Shown piece by piece: positions 24,508 through 32,538 of a stretch of 35,830 nucleotides of DNA (positions within the stretch are counted from its first letter, which is position 1; every line of letters begins with the position of its first letter). The position numbers were made by a program, and so were the translations under genes. The stretch lies in contig QHXM01000138.1 of NCBI GenBank assembly GCA_003222945.1, forward strand, positions 1 through 35,830, read 5' to 3'. The notes beneath the pieces were generated by a model, which searched no databases, was not told the origin of the DNA, and saw only the letters and a list, made by a program, of their open reading frames with translations. The DNA comes from Acidobacteriota bacterium (GTDB lineage: Bacteria > Acidobacteriota > Blastocatellia > Pyrinomonadales > Pyrinomonadaceae).

Positions 24508-25896
24508 ATGTACTTCAAACAGTTCTATCTGGGATGCCTCGCACACGCTTCATATCTTATAGGCTCTGAGGGCGAGGCTGCTGTCGTTGACCCACAGCGC
24601 GACGTTGACCTGTACATCATGGAGGCGTCGGCAGAAGGTTTAGCGATAAAGTACGTGATTGAGACTCACCTGCACGCGGATTTCGTAAGCGGCCATAGTG
24701 AGTTGGCAGCGCGAACGGGCGCGTTGATAATTTTTGGAGAGAAGGCTTGTGCGACTTTTCCACACCGCGCCGTGCATGACGGCGATGAGATAAGATTAGG
24801 CAAGGTAGTCTTAAGATTTCTGGAAACGCCCGGACACACGCCTGAGAGCATTTCGGTCCTGGTCATCAGCACTGAAGTCTCCAATGAAGCCCGGAAAGTT
24901 TTGACCGGAGACACGCTCTTCATAGGCGACGTTGGCCGACCCGACCTGGCAGACGCGCGTGGCTACACCTCTGAGCAGATGGCAGCGATGCTCTACAACT
25001 CTCTTCATGAAAAACTTTTGAAACTTGATGACGATGTAGAGGTCTATCCGGCGCATGGCGCAGGAAGTATGTGCGGGCGCAACATCTCGAAGGAGACATC
25101 CTCGACCATAGGCCAGCAGCGCGCGTTCAACTACGCATTGAAGCCTATGTCTAAGGATGAGTTCGTTCGCATGATGACGAAAGACCTGCCGCCCGCGCCT
25201 CCCTACTTTTCACACGACGCGGAACAAAACCGCGAGGGCGCGCTTGCCATAAAGGAGATAGCGCGACCCGCAGCGCTCGCGCCCGAAGATGCAGCGGAAC
25301 GCATCCGGCAAGGGTTTATGATTCTGGATGTGCGCCCGGCTTCCGAGTTCGGCGCAGGCCACGCTCCCACCGCACTCAACATCGGTCTGGGCGGTCAGTT
25401 CGCATCCTGGGCGGGAACGTTGATACCTATGAACACCTCGCTCATTATCATGGCGGACGATGCGGTTCAGGTTGACGAGGCTATTGTGAGATTAGCGCGC
25501 GTAGGGCACGAGAGTGTGAAGGGATTTTTGAAGGGCGGCATGGACGGATGGAAGCGTGCGGGACTTCCCGTTGCGACAGTCGAGCAGATTTCTGTCGAAA
25601 GGTTGCGAGAGCTTCTTGATAAAGAGAATGACTTGCAGCTATTGGACGTGCGCCGTCCGGCTGAATACGCGGACGGCCATGCGCCCGGCGCGCTGAATCT
25701 TCCGCTCAACTCACAACTGGGAGAGCAGGCCGCACGCTTTGACGCTAACTCCAGAACAGCAGTCATCTGCGCCGGAGGCTATCGCTCAAGCGCCGCGACG
25801 AGCATCCTTTCGCGCAGCGGCTTCAATCACGTTCTAAACGTCGAGGGCGGAACAACCGCGTGGATAAACGCGGGCTATCCGGTTGAAAAGGCATGA
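24508..25896 (+). CDS. Persulfide dioxygenase-rhodanese fusion (CstB-like)
   Basis: 462 residues. The N-terminal metallo-beta-lactamase fold has THLHADFVSGH (His54, His56, Asp58), PGHTPES (His110), GDTLFIGDVGRPDL (Asp135) and YPAHGAGSMCG (His183), matching ETHE1-type Fe(II) persulfide dioxygenases in which a 2-His-1-Asp set binds iron. It is followed by a rhodanese-like domain (about 265-355) with no catalytic Cys (MNTSLIIMADD) and a second rhodanese (about 362-460) with the active-site loop CAGGYRS (Cys421). This order and length equal CstB, which oxidises low-molecular-weight persulfide and forms thiosulfate in sulfide detoxification. A GGAGG ribosome site precedes the ATG. Confidence 0.85.
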   Translation: MYFKQFYLGCLAHASYLIGSEGEAAVVDPQRDVDLYIMEASAEGLAIKYVIETHLHADFVSGHSELAARTGALIIFGEKACATFPHRAVHDGDEIRLGKVVLRFLETPGHTPESISVLVISTEVSNEARKVLTGDTLFIGDVGRPDLADARGYTSEQMAAMLYNSLHEKLLKLDDDVEVYPAHGAGSMCGRNISKETSSTIGQQRAFNYALKPMSKDEFVRMMTKDLPPAPPYFSHDAEQNREGALAIKEIARPAALAPEDAAERIRQGFMILDVRPASEFGAGHAPTALNIGLGGQFASWAGTLIPMNTSLIIMADDAVQVDEAIVRLARVGHESVKGFLKGGMDGWKRAGLPVATVEQISVERLRELLDKENDLQLLDVRRPAEYADGHAPGALNLPLNSQLGEQAARFDANSRTAVICAGGYRSSAATSILSRSGFNHVLNVEGGTTAWINAGYPVEKA

Positions 25897-25910
25897 GTAT
25901 GGCTTCATCT

Positions 25911-26306
25911 CTACCAGAGGACTTCATACCATCGCCTTGCTATCTCCAACTCATCCAGACACAATTCTTCAAGTATAAATTTTTCGTCGGGCGGGAAATG
26001 ATTCTTCTCTAAAAGATATGTCGCAAGAGAGCGCTCTGCGCAGCTAATCCAGTAGGAACTTACGCATGTGAGAGGCGGTCGCCTTCGTAGCTGTACGAGC
26101 GAGATTGCTTCATTTGAGAATCTGACCGTGATGTTGCGCTCAATACCGTCAGGCGAGCGGACCATAAAGTGATATTCATACGGCACACACGGCAGTCTCT
26201 TCTCTAAGTCAGATAAGCGCACTATAGAGAAACCATTCTCAGTCACCACTTCGACGAGAGCGCGCATTCGCCCGTCATCCTTCGGCTGGTCTCGCTCGTC
26301 ACTCAT
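25911..26306 (-). CDS. Hypothetical protein, 131 residues
   Basis: No family recognised. The protein is soluble, with an acidic N-terminus (SDERDQPKDDGR), an N-terminal beta-rich half (ALVEVVTENGFSIVRL, YHFMVRSPDGIERNITVRF) and a helical C-terminal half (SYWISCAERSLATYLLEK, DELEIARRWYEVLW). Its ATG overlaps the last 8 nt of the permease gene, which strongly suggests translational coupling and a shared transcript with the permease. It may be a small regulator or partner of that transporter. The convergent CstB-like gene ends only 14 nt away. Confidence 0.55.
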   Translation of the reverse strand: MSDERDQPKDDGRMRALVEVVTENGFSIVRLSDLEKRLPCVPYEYHFMVRSPDGIERNITVRFSNEAISLVQLRRRPPLTCVSSYWISCAERSLATYLLEKNHFPPDEKFILEELCLDELEIARRWYEVLW

Positions 26307-28475
26307 TATCTTTAGCGACTTCTTTCTCTTCCCTGCGCCTTCGTTTATTCAACAGGTCGCGCATACGCTCAATCATCTGCCTGCGCTCCTTTCCTTTCAT
26401 CTCTTCGGCAAGTCGCGCAAGCGCGAGCGCGACAATCTCTCTGTGATGAAGATCATTCATGCCGCTCTCCTTCGTCGCGTCCAGCCAGAGGCAATGAATG
26501 AGTTCTACATCGTCGTCCGCAAGCTTTGGCGCGTGCGCGCCCAGACTGAAATCATCCACGCCGCCATCAGGCTCGACCACGTGAAAAGAGACCTGGCGCT
26601 TCGGTCTGTTCGGCAGAGACTCCCATGCTTCGCCTATGCGCTTTGCCTGTTCTTCGGGCGTCAGCACAGATGAGCGCCCGGCCCAGATGTCTGCCGAATC
26701 AAGATGCGCTGCGGTGTGCGCTATTGCCTCGAAGATGTTTGACGAAGGCACGACCAGAAGGTCAACGTGCTTTCCTGCTTTCTCTGCTAGAGATGTGACG
26801 CGGCTAAAAAGCAATTGCTCGTAATTTGTGAAGAGATGCTGCTCGCCAATGTTCTCGTATCCTGTGTCAGGCCCTTTCATCACCTGCACGGTCATCACAA
26901 CCAGATCGCGCTTTCCTGTGTGCGTCACGTCAAGAGCTTTCCTGACGTGATCGAGCGTGTTGTAGTCGCGCACAAGGCAGAGGGCATTGCCGGGACGCAC
27001 CTCTACAGTTTCGTTAGAGATAATCTCCTGCGGCTGCAAGCGAAACTGATCCACTTCGACGTGAGCCGCAGCGCCACGCTTACGCTCGTTGATGCGCTCC
27101 GATACTAAAAAGATTATGAAGAAGATCAGTGTGAAGGCTATGCCGCTGATGGTCGCAACCTGTTTAGTGATTAGATTGATTCCAGCGACAGAGAAGAGAA
27201 GCGCTGCGATGACGCCAAGACCGAGAGGAATCTCGTTGCCGCCAAGAGAAATGTTGAAAGGCACTTTCCATTCACGCGGGCGGCGATCCTTGAAGCGAAG
27301 AACGAGAACCGCAAGCCCTTTGAAAGCGAACGACCAGATGACGCCGAAGGCATAAGCCTCGCCCAAAACATAGACGTTGCCGCGCGAGCCTATGATGGTC
27401 AGGAGTTGCAGTATCACTATGAGGTTAATCATCCGATAGGTCGTGCCGTAACGCCTGTGCGGAGCGCGAAACCAATCCGTCAAAACGCCGTCTTCCGAAA
27501 CGCGATTCAAGACTCCGTTCGAGCCTATGATCGCAGTATTGACAGCGCCCGCGAGCATCAGAAATCCTACGATCACGATGAACGCCTGAAAGATCAGCTT
27601 CAGAGAGAATGGACCGGCAAGATTCATTGCGATGCCGCTGATTAGATTGTCGAAGTATTGGGGCCGAACGTTGTCCGGGATAATCGCGTAAGCAAAGAAA
27701 GAGACGAGCGAAGTGAACAGTAGCGAATAGACAAATATCACCATCCCTGCCTTCATCAGATTCCTGTGCTTCGGATATTCAAGCTCGCGGTTGACTTGCG
27801 CCAAAGACTCTTCACCGCTCATCGCAAGAAAAGAGTGGCCGAAAGCCATCAGGATTCCGACCAGGCCAAGAAATATTCCTGCGTTTTCAGCTAATCCACA
27901 ACCATGATGGTCGTGACGTACATAATCTTCAGCGCGTCATCCGAAGATTCGTGAATGCCCTTTGTGTTGCGCCACCAGAAGTAGGTTGTGATTAGAACGG
28001 CGATGCCAGCGGCAAAGTAGTTCGTAGTTTCCGGCGACGGATGAAGCGGAAAGCCAAGGTAAGTTGATGTCTGAGCGATGAGACCTATGATGTATTGCCC
28101 TGCGGAGACACCTGAGATCGGTCCGGTCAAAATGTAGTCGAACATCAACGCGGAGACCGAAAGCTTTGCCAGAGTGCCGCCCATCGCTTCTTTGACGACG
28201 CGATAGACTCCGCCTCTGGTGAACATCGCGCAGGATTCGACATAGACTGCGCGCACGGCGTAAGAGAAGAGCATCACGCCGAAGATGAACCAGGGCGCAG
28301 CGCGACCGACCGCTTGCTCTGCGATTCCGCCGACGTAGTAAGCGGACGAACCCAAATCGTTCAAGACAATCGCAGCCGCGCGCCAGAAAGAGATGAACGA
28401 CAGCATCACGCTTGTTGCGACAACCACGCGCGTCGCGCGCCCATGTTTCGCCCGTTCTTCAACCAGCTTAGCCAT
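26299..28475 (-). pseudogene. APC-superfamily permease with C-terminal USP-like domain (KimA/YdaO-like), interrupted
   Basis: From ATG 28475 the protein reads the first five or so helices (SVMLSFISFWRAAAIVLNDLG, GGVYRVVKEAMGGTLAKLS, GPISGVSAGQYIIGL) to TTIMVVD and stops at 27891. The next frame resumes within a few bases (ENAGIFLGLVGILMAFGHSF, SGEESLAQVNRELEYP) and continues through the remaining helices to a cytosolic alpha/beta domain (about the last 230 residues) resembling universal stress proteins. A loop plus part of a helix between them appears deleted. KimA, an APC K+ importer with a USP-like tail, has the same build, so potassium is a reasonable guess for substrate, supported by the KdpDE-like genes upstream. 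As written it is broken. Confidence 0.75.
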
Positions 28476-28535
28476 CCTTGCAGTCCCTCATTAAAAGATC
28501 GGCTGATAAATCATCTATGCAATTTTTCATCTCTC

Positions 28536-28727
28536 TCAAGCTGAGACACGTTCTTCATGCTTCCTGCGCCGTAATTCACGCCAGATGATGAAGCGTGCGA
28601 GTATGACGGAAGTGAGCAGTTCAAGATTTTCGGCGAGCATTGAGAGGATTCTGTTCGAGCAGCCAGCCTTTTCAATCATCCGGCCTCGTCTGTTTGAAAC
28701 ATCGCTTGAAATGAAGTCTGACATCAT
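28536..28727 (-). CDS. Possible small membrane-associated protein, 63 residues
   Basis: A tandem ATG-ATG at 28727/28724 is preceded by an exact AGGAGAGG (28738-28731) at good spacing, the best ribosome site in this part of the window. The peptide has a polar N-terminus, a hydrophobic stretch (about residues 33-49, LELLTSVILARFIIW) and a very basic tail (RELRRRKHEER). No family is recognised. It lies just downstream of an 11-bp direct-repeat operator and 60 nt upstream of the permease gene, so it may be the first gene of that operon, like the small membrane peptides that modulate K+ transporters. That role is speculation. Confidence 0.45.
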   Translation of the reverse strand: MMSDFISSDVSNRRGRMIEKAGCSNRILSMLAENLELLTSVILARFIIWRELRRRKHEERVSA

Positions 28728-28741
28728 GCACCTCTCCTATG

Positions 28742-28797
28742 ATGTTAGACTTCAAGGCGTAAAGATGGTGTAAAAGGTTTATAAGGATTTCGTAAAG
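28742..28797 (-). promoter_or_regulatory. Candidate OmpR/KdpE-family operator with promoter
   Basis: Four direct repeats spaced exactly 11 bp: GTAAAG (28759), GTAAAA (28770), ATAAGG (28781) and GTAAAG (28792), read as CTTTAC on the minus strand. An 11-bp period is the usual spacing of half-sites for OmpR/PhoB/KdpE regulators. A TAACAT (28747-28742 on the minus strand) lies 11 bp beyond the last repeat, where an activator-dependent -10 box would be expected. The small ORF with its strong ribosome site follows, then the permease. Confidence 0.6.
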
Positions 28798-28798
28798 A

Positions 28799-28895
28799 CA
28801 GTAGGCAGTAGGCAGTAGGTTAAGGTTTGATGAGTTGAGTGTTTACAGATAACTATAAACTCAACAAGCTAGAACTTACTACCAACTGCCTACTG
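28799..28895. repeat. Intergenic hairpin, 'ggcagtaggcagta' family
   Basis: Three tandem 8-bp 'cagtaggc' units (28799-28819) face ACTGCCTACTG (28885-28895). An inner pair, 28834-28845 with 28854-28865, forms a second hairpin. It abuts the restored stop codon of the KdpE-like gene (28899-28901) and separates it from the operator. Confidence 0.8.
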
Positions 28896-28898
28896 CTT

Positions 28899-29395
28899 TT
28901 AGGAATTGAAGCGATAGCCAATCCAGGGTTCTGTGGCACTTCTCTCTCTTGCACTGTGATGCTGCGAGTTTCCAGATCAATGTGAAAGTCTCCAGCTTCT
29001 AAAACTGTTGTCGCGCTATCTGAATCTGTTTCCGGCGCGCGTCTGAGCGTTGCGCGGATTCGCGCGAGCAGTTCGTCCATGCCGAAGGGCTTTGTCACGT
29101 AATCATCTGCTCCGGCATCCAGCGCTTCGACCTTCGTTCGCTCTTCGCCGCGAACTGAAAGCACTATGATTGGAACTGCTGAGATTGCGCGCAAGGCTTT
29201 GCAGAGTTTAAGCCCGTTCATGTTGGGCATGGAGAGGTCTGTGATGACAAGGTCAACAGACCAGTCTCCGAACGTCTGAAGCGCACTCTCGCCGTCCATT
29301 GCGACGTGAACATCATAGCCATGCGTCGTCAAGCTTCGCCTGAGCACGCGCGTAATCTGCGGCTCATCATCAACAATGAGAATGCGCTTATTCAT
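28899..29395 (-). pseudogene. kdpE: KdpE-like response regulator with most of its DNA-binding domain deleted
   Basis: The ATG at 29395 starts an intact receiver domain: ILIVDDEPQ (acidic pair), VDLVITDLSMPNMNG with the phospho-acceptor Asp53, IIVLSVRG and DDYVTKPFGMDELLARI. The linker and first strands of the winged-helix domain follow (FHIDLETRSITVQEREV). At about 28935 the frame breaks. A few bases on, another frame reads TEPWIGYRFNS and a TAA at 28899, exactly the usual KdpE C-terminus. So about 63 residues carrying the recognition helix are missing. Unshifted translation instead runs into the hairpin repeat and ends at 28853. The kinase gene lies upstream on the same strand. Confidence 0.85.
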
Positions 29396-29400
29396 AAAAA

Positions 29401-29471
29401 GTCTGGAGTCTGGGGTCTAGAGTCTGGAGTCCGATGTCAAAAACAGTTCTTTTGGCCTTTGACTCCAGACT
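29401..29471. repeat. Intergenic hairpin, 'gagtctggagtctg' family
   Basis: Arm 29401-29431 is made of 'gtctggagtc' units and faces GACTCCAGACT at 29461-29471. It lies between the kinase and regulator genes. The kinase reads into it, so its last residues (SGVKGQKNCF) and stop codon come from the repeat. Confidence 0.75.
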
Positions 29472-30636
29472 CTTCTTCTCCGATTGGCAACGTTACTACG
29501 AAACAACTCCCGCGATTGTCCGATCCGTCTTCTATCCAGATGCGCCCGCCGTGCGCTTCTACGATTCCGCGTGCGATTGCCAGTCCCATCCCTGTCCCTG
29601 TTGGCTGGCTAGCGCTCTGGTTGCCGTCTCGAATCGCACGAAAGAATTTATCAAAAACTCTATCACGCAAATCCGCTGGCACGCCGCGACCTTTATCCTC
29701 CACGCTCAACCTTATCGTCGCGTTGCCGCCGCGCTTTGCTCGCACACGAATCGCCGTGCCCTTCTGTGAATATTTGGCGGCGTTATCCAGAAGAGTATAG
29801 ACGACCTCCGCGACGGCTCTTTCATCAACGCGAACATTGGGCAGTTCGTCTTCAAACCAGACTTCGATGCGATGCTCGCGCGTGCGCGGCGCTGCTCGCT
29901 TTAAGGTGGTCTCAATTATCTCTTCGATTGAAGCCCACGCGGGGCGAAGCCGCATCTCTCCTGCTTCTATGCGAGCAAGCTCCACCAGACTTTCGACGAA
30001 ACGGTTTAGACGGTCCGCCTCTTCGTCAATGACTTCGAGCATCTCCTGTCGGCCTTCCGTGTCTAGCTTCGCAGGCGCTTCGTCGCGTCCGTTTGTGCGA
30101 AGCTCATTCAAAAGCGTTGTGACCGAAGCTTTGATAGAAGTAAGCGGCGTTCTAAGATCGTGTGTGACGGCATCGAGCAGAGCAGACTTCAAACGCTCGC
30201 TCTGCTTTAGAGCTTTTGCCTGGCTCGAACGCTCGAACGCATCCTGAAGCTCATGGTAAAGGCGCTCAATCTCGCGTCGTCCTGCGTCTGCCTCTTCAGC
30301 ACGTCGTCTTGCGCGAGCCGAAAGTTGCCCGGCAGTGATGGCCGTGACTAGGAATGCGAAGAGCGCAATCCAGTTATCAGGGTCGCTGATTGTGAACGTG
30401 CCAATGGGAGGCAGGAAGAAAAAGTTTAAGCAGACGACGCCGAGCAATGAGGCCAGGATTGCAGGTCCTGCTCCCCACAGCGCTGCGACGAAGAGCACGA
30501 CCAGGAGCAGCACGAGCGCAACCGTTGTAGAATTTATGTGGCCGCCGAAAACTTTAAGCGCGCCTGTGGCCGCAGCCGCGCCGACAAAACCGAGCGCATA
30601 GCCTGTCCACCTCTTCTCAAACAGTTCTTTCAACAC
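29437..30636 (-). CDS. kdpD: Short KdpD-like sensor histidine kinase (DUF4118 + HisKA + HATPase)
   Basis: 399 residues from GTG 30636. Four closely spaced membrane helices of the DUF4118 type (GYALGFVGAAAATGALKVF to NWIALFAFLVTAITAGQLS, with the LNFFFLPPIGTFTISDPDNW loop typical of KdpD) are followed by a coiled coil, the H-box VTHDLRTPLTSI (His159) and ATPase motifs LLDNAAKYS (N), DKGRGVP (G1) and GTGMGLAIARGIVEAHGG (G2). The N-terminal KdpD and USP sensor domains of enterobacterial KdpD are absent, a form common outside Proteobacteria. The frame upstream to 30708 is hairpin repeat and is excluded. The signal is probably K+ or osmotic/turgor stress, and the partner is the KdpE-like regulator just downstream. 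Confidence 0.8.
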   Translation of the reverse strand: MLKELFEKRWTGYALGFVGAAAATGALKVFGGHINSTTVALVLLLVVLFVAALWGAGPAILASLLGVVCLNFFFLPPIGTFTISDPDNWIALFAFLVTAITAGQLSARARRRAEEADAGRREIERLYHELQDAFERSSQAKALKQSERLKSALLDAVTHDLRTPLTSIKASVTTLLNELRTNGRDEAPAKLDTEGRQEMLEVIDEEADRLNRFVESLVELARIEAGEMRLRPAWASIEEIIETTLKRAAPRTREHRIEVWFEDELPNVRVDERAVAEVVYTLLDNAAKYSQKGTAIRVRAKRGGNATIRLSVEDKGRGVPADLRDRVFDKFFRAIRDGNQSASQPTGTGMGLAIARGIVEAHGGRIWIEDGSDNRGSCFVVTLPIGEEESGVKGQKNCF

Positions 30637-30649
30637 GAGGAAGATTATA
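30636..30649 (-). promoter_or_regulatory. -10 box giving a probable leaderless kdpD-like transcript
   Basis: A perfect TATAAT on the minus strand (30649-30644) is followed after 7 nt by the GTG start at 30636. That is the usual -10 to +1 distance, and no ribosome site is present, so transcription may begin on the start codon itself. The -35 region would fall in the neighbouring hairpin repeat. Confidence 0.4.
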
Positions 30650-30651
30650 GA

Positions 30652-30787
30652 ACAGAAGTCAGGAGTAAGGGGAAATGGTGAAAGGGAGGAAGGGTTCTTT
30701 ATCTTCACCTTTTGCCCCTTCCCCTTTTAACCATTTCCCCTGCTTTTCATTCTTATCCCCTTCTGGATTCTGACTCCTGACTCCTGT
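30652..30787. repeat. Composite intergenic hairpin between kdpD-like and chrA
   Basis: Three nested layers: outer 30652-30666 with 30773-30787 (14 of 15, 'cagaagtcaggagt' type), middle GGGGAAATGGT at 30669-30679 with its exact complement at 30730-30740, and inner 'aaagggaggaaggg' against 'ccccttcccctttt'. It lies between divergent genes and must contain or overlap both promoters. Confidence 0.8.
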
Positions 30788-30802
30788 ATTCTGCTTTTCA
30801 GG

Positions 30803-32281
30803 GTGTCTGTAGAGGTAGAGAACAAGAGCAGGACAGATGTAATACGGCGGCGCGCACACAGGATGCGGACGCGCGTGCGCTATGGCCGCCGAAGAGTTGA
30901 ACGCATCTCACGCGACGCAACTTTGGGCGGACTCTTCCTATCATTCTTCAAGATCGGCACTGTGGGTTTCGGCGGCGGTCTCGCCGTCATCTCGCAAATT
31001 CGCGCCCTCGTAGTACAGCAACGTCATTGGCTCACGGACCAGGAGTTCACCGAAGGCTTCGCGCTCGCGCAGAGTTTGCCGGGCACGAACGCTGGCAACA
31101 CCGCGACTTACATCGGCTTGAAACTGAGAGGCTGGCGAGGCGCGTGCGTTTCAATGGCAGGTTTTATTCTGCCCTCGATGCTGATGATGATTGCGCTGGC
31201 GATTCTTTATCGTCGCCTCAGATTCCTGCCGGACACGGATAGACTCTTTCATGGTCTGAATGCTGCTGTGGTCGCGCTGATTCTTGTGACGGCCTGGCGC
31301 ATCGGGCGAAACACGCTCATAAAAAAGTGGCAATGGATTTTAGGTGTTCTCTCTTGCCTTGCGGTCGCGTTCTTCAACGCAACTGTGATTGAGGTTGTGT
31401 TCGCCGCAGGCATCGTGGGCATCTTCATTGATTCATTCGCGGAGAAGCAGTGGCAGCGTTGGCGCGCGGCCAGAACACCAGCAGGGCGAAGGCGCGAGCG
31501 CATTGCTCTTCGCATGATCGCAAGACGCCGCGAGCGTCGCGCCGGAAGCCAGAAGCAGGAGTTTTACGGAGGCTATTTGACGCGCGCAATCGCGGAAGAG
31601 CGCGTGCGCCGTGCGGCCGAAGCTGTTGCCGGCAAAGTTAAAGCGGAAGAGAGTGTTGAGAAGGAAGAGGGCGACGGCTTTCATAAAACACCGGAGACAA
31701 AGCTTCGCTCAATCGGCGTGCTGGGATTGTCTTTGCCTGTGTTCGCCAAACTCGGACTGCTCTTTACGCTCTCTACGATCTTCCTGCGCATGGGCGCGGT
31801 AACATTCGGCGGAGGATTTGTGATGATTCCTCTGATCGAATCCGAAGTTGTGAACTCGCACCAGTGGCTGACGCATCAGGAATTTGCTGACGCGACGGCG
31901 CTAGGACAGATTACGCCCGGACCAGTCCTTATCACAGCGACCTTCATAGGCTATCGCGTAGCCGGAACGTTCGGTGCTCTCGTTGCAACCATTAGCATCT
32001 TTCTTCCTGCTTTCCTGATGACGATTGCGGCAGGGGCTAGCCTCCGCCGCTTTCGCACTAACGAGATTGTGCAATCATTCCTGCGTGGTGTTGCGCCCGC
32101 AGTCGTCGGCCTTCTGGTCGCCGCTGCCTTGAGCATCGGGCGCGCAGGCATTCATAGCTGGATAGGAATGTCCATCACCGTCGCAGCACTCTTTGTCCTC
32201 ATACGCTTTCGCCCGAACGCCTTCTGGGTGATTCTAGGCGCAGGCGTCATACGCCTTCTGTTCGGTTTGATCGTTGGATAG
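30803..32281 (+). CDS. chrA: Long-chain chromate transporter ChrA (two CHR domains)
   Basis: 492 residues with two homologous CHR membrane halves. The N-half has SFFKIGTVGFGGGLAVISQI and SLPGTNAGNTATYIG. The C-half has FLRMGAVTFGGGFVMIPLI and ALGQITPGPVLITATFIGY with the diagnostic PGP motif. The N-half shows PGTNAGN in place of PGP, as in some relatives. The halves are joined by an unusually long, strongly basic linker of about 95 residues (about 212-305, rich in Arg and Glu). ChrA exports chromate or related oxyanions. A sulfate importer follows, and chromate enters cells through sulfate importers, so the pairing makes sense. GTG 30803 and ATG 30863 are both possible starts. Confidence 0.85.
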   Translation: MSVEVENKSRTDVIRRRAHRMRTRVRYGRRRVERISRDATLGGLFLSFFKIGTVGFGGGLAVISQIRALVVQQRHWLTDQEFTEGFALAQSLPGTNAGNTATYIGLKLRGWRGACVSMAGFILPSMLMMIALAILYRRLRFLPDTDRLFHGLNAAVVALILVTAWRIGRNTLIKKWQWILGVLSCLAVAFFNATVIEVVFAAGIVGIFIDSFAEKQWQRWRAARTPAGRRRERIALRMIARRRERRAGSQKQEFYGGYLTRAIAEERVRRAAEAVAGKVKAEESVEKEEGDGFHKTPETKLRSIGVLGLSLPVFAKLGLLFTLSTIFLRMGAVTFGGGFVMIPLIESEVVNSHQWLTHQEFADATALGQITPGPVLITATFIGYRVAGTFGALVATISIFLPAFLMTIAAGASLRRFRTNEIVQSFLRGVAPAVVGLLVAAALSIGRAGIHSWIGMSITVAALFVLIRFRPNAFWVILGAGVIRLLFGLIVG

Positions 32282-32297
32282 GTGGAACGGAAGATTA

Positions 32298-32393
32298 ACC
32301 ACAGAGGACACAGAGGATTTATAGAGATTTCCAATTTGAAGCCTGAAATTATTTTCCTTTCTCTTCCTCTGTGTTCTCTGTGTCCTCTGTGGT
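32298..32393. repeat. Intergenic hairpin, 'ccacagaggac' family
   Basis: Arm 32298-32317 (ACCACAGAGGACACAGAGGA) faces 32365-32393, with a 'gatttccaatttgaagcctgaaat' interior related to that at 24333. Third copy of this family in the window, 17 nt after the chrA stop. The remaining 145 nt before the sulfate-binding protein hold no other clear signal. Confidence 0.8.
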
Positions 32394-32538
32394 GATAACT
32401 TCCTTTTGCCAAGCGCAAAGCTCTCTATAAACCTTTCAGAAAACGCGCAATCTGTGTTATAGATTCGCCTACTTTTGCAACCGAAAATCGCCCGGCGTTT
32501 TTAGCAGTCCAAGAAAAAGGGAAAGGTGTTGATTCCTC

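Noticed and set aside
6254-28475. Introns, inteins or programmed bypassing as explanation of the four broken genes
   Set aside because: Nothing is inserted at the joints; coding sequence is missing, so splicing or hopping cannot restore the proteins.
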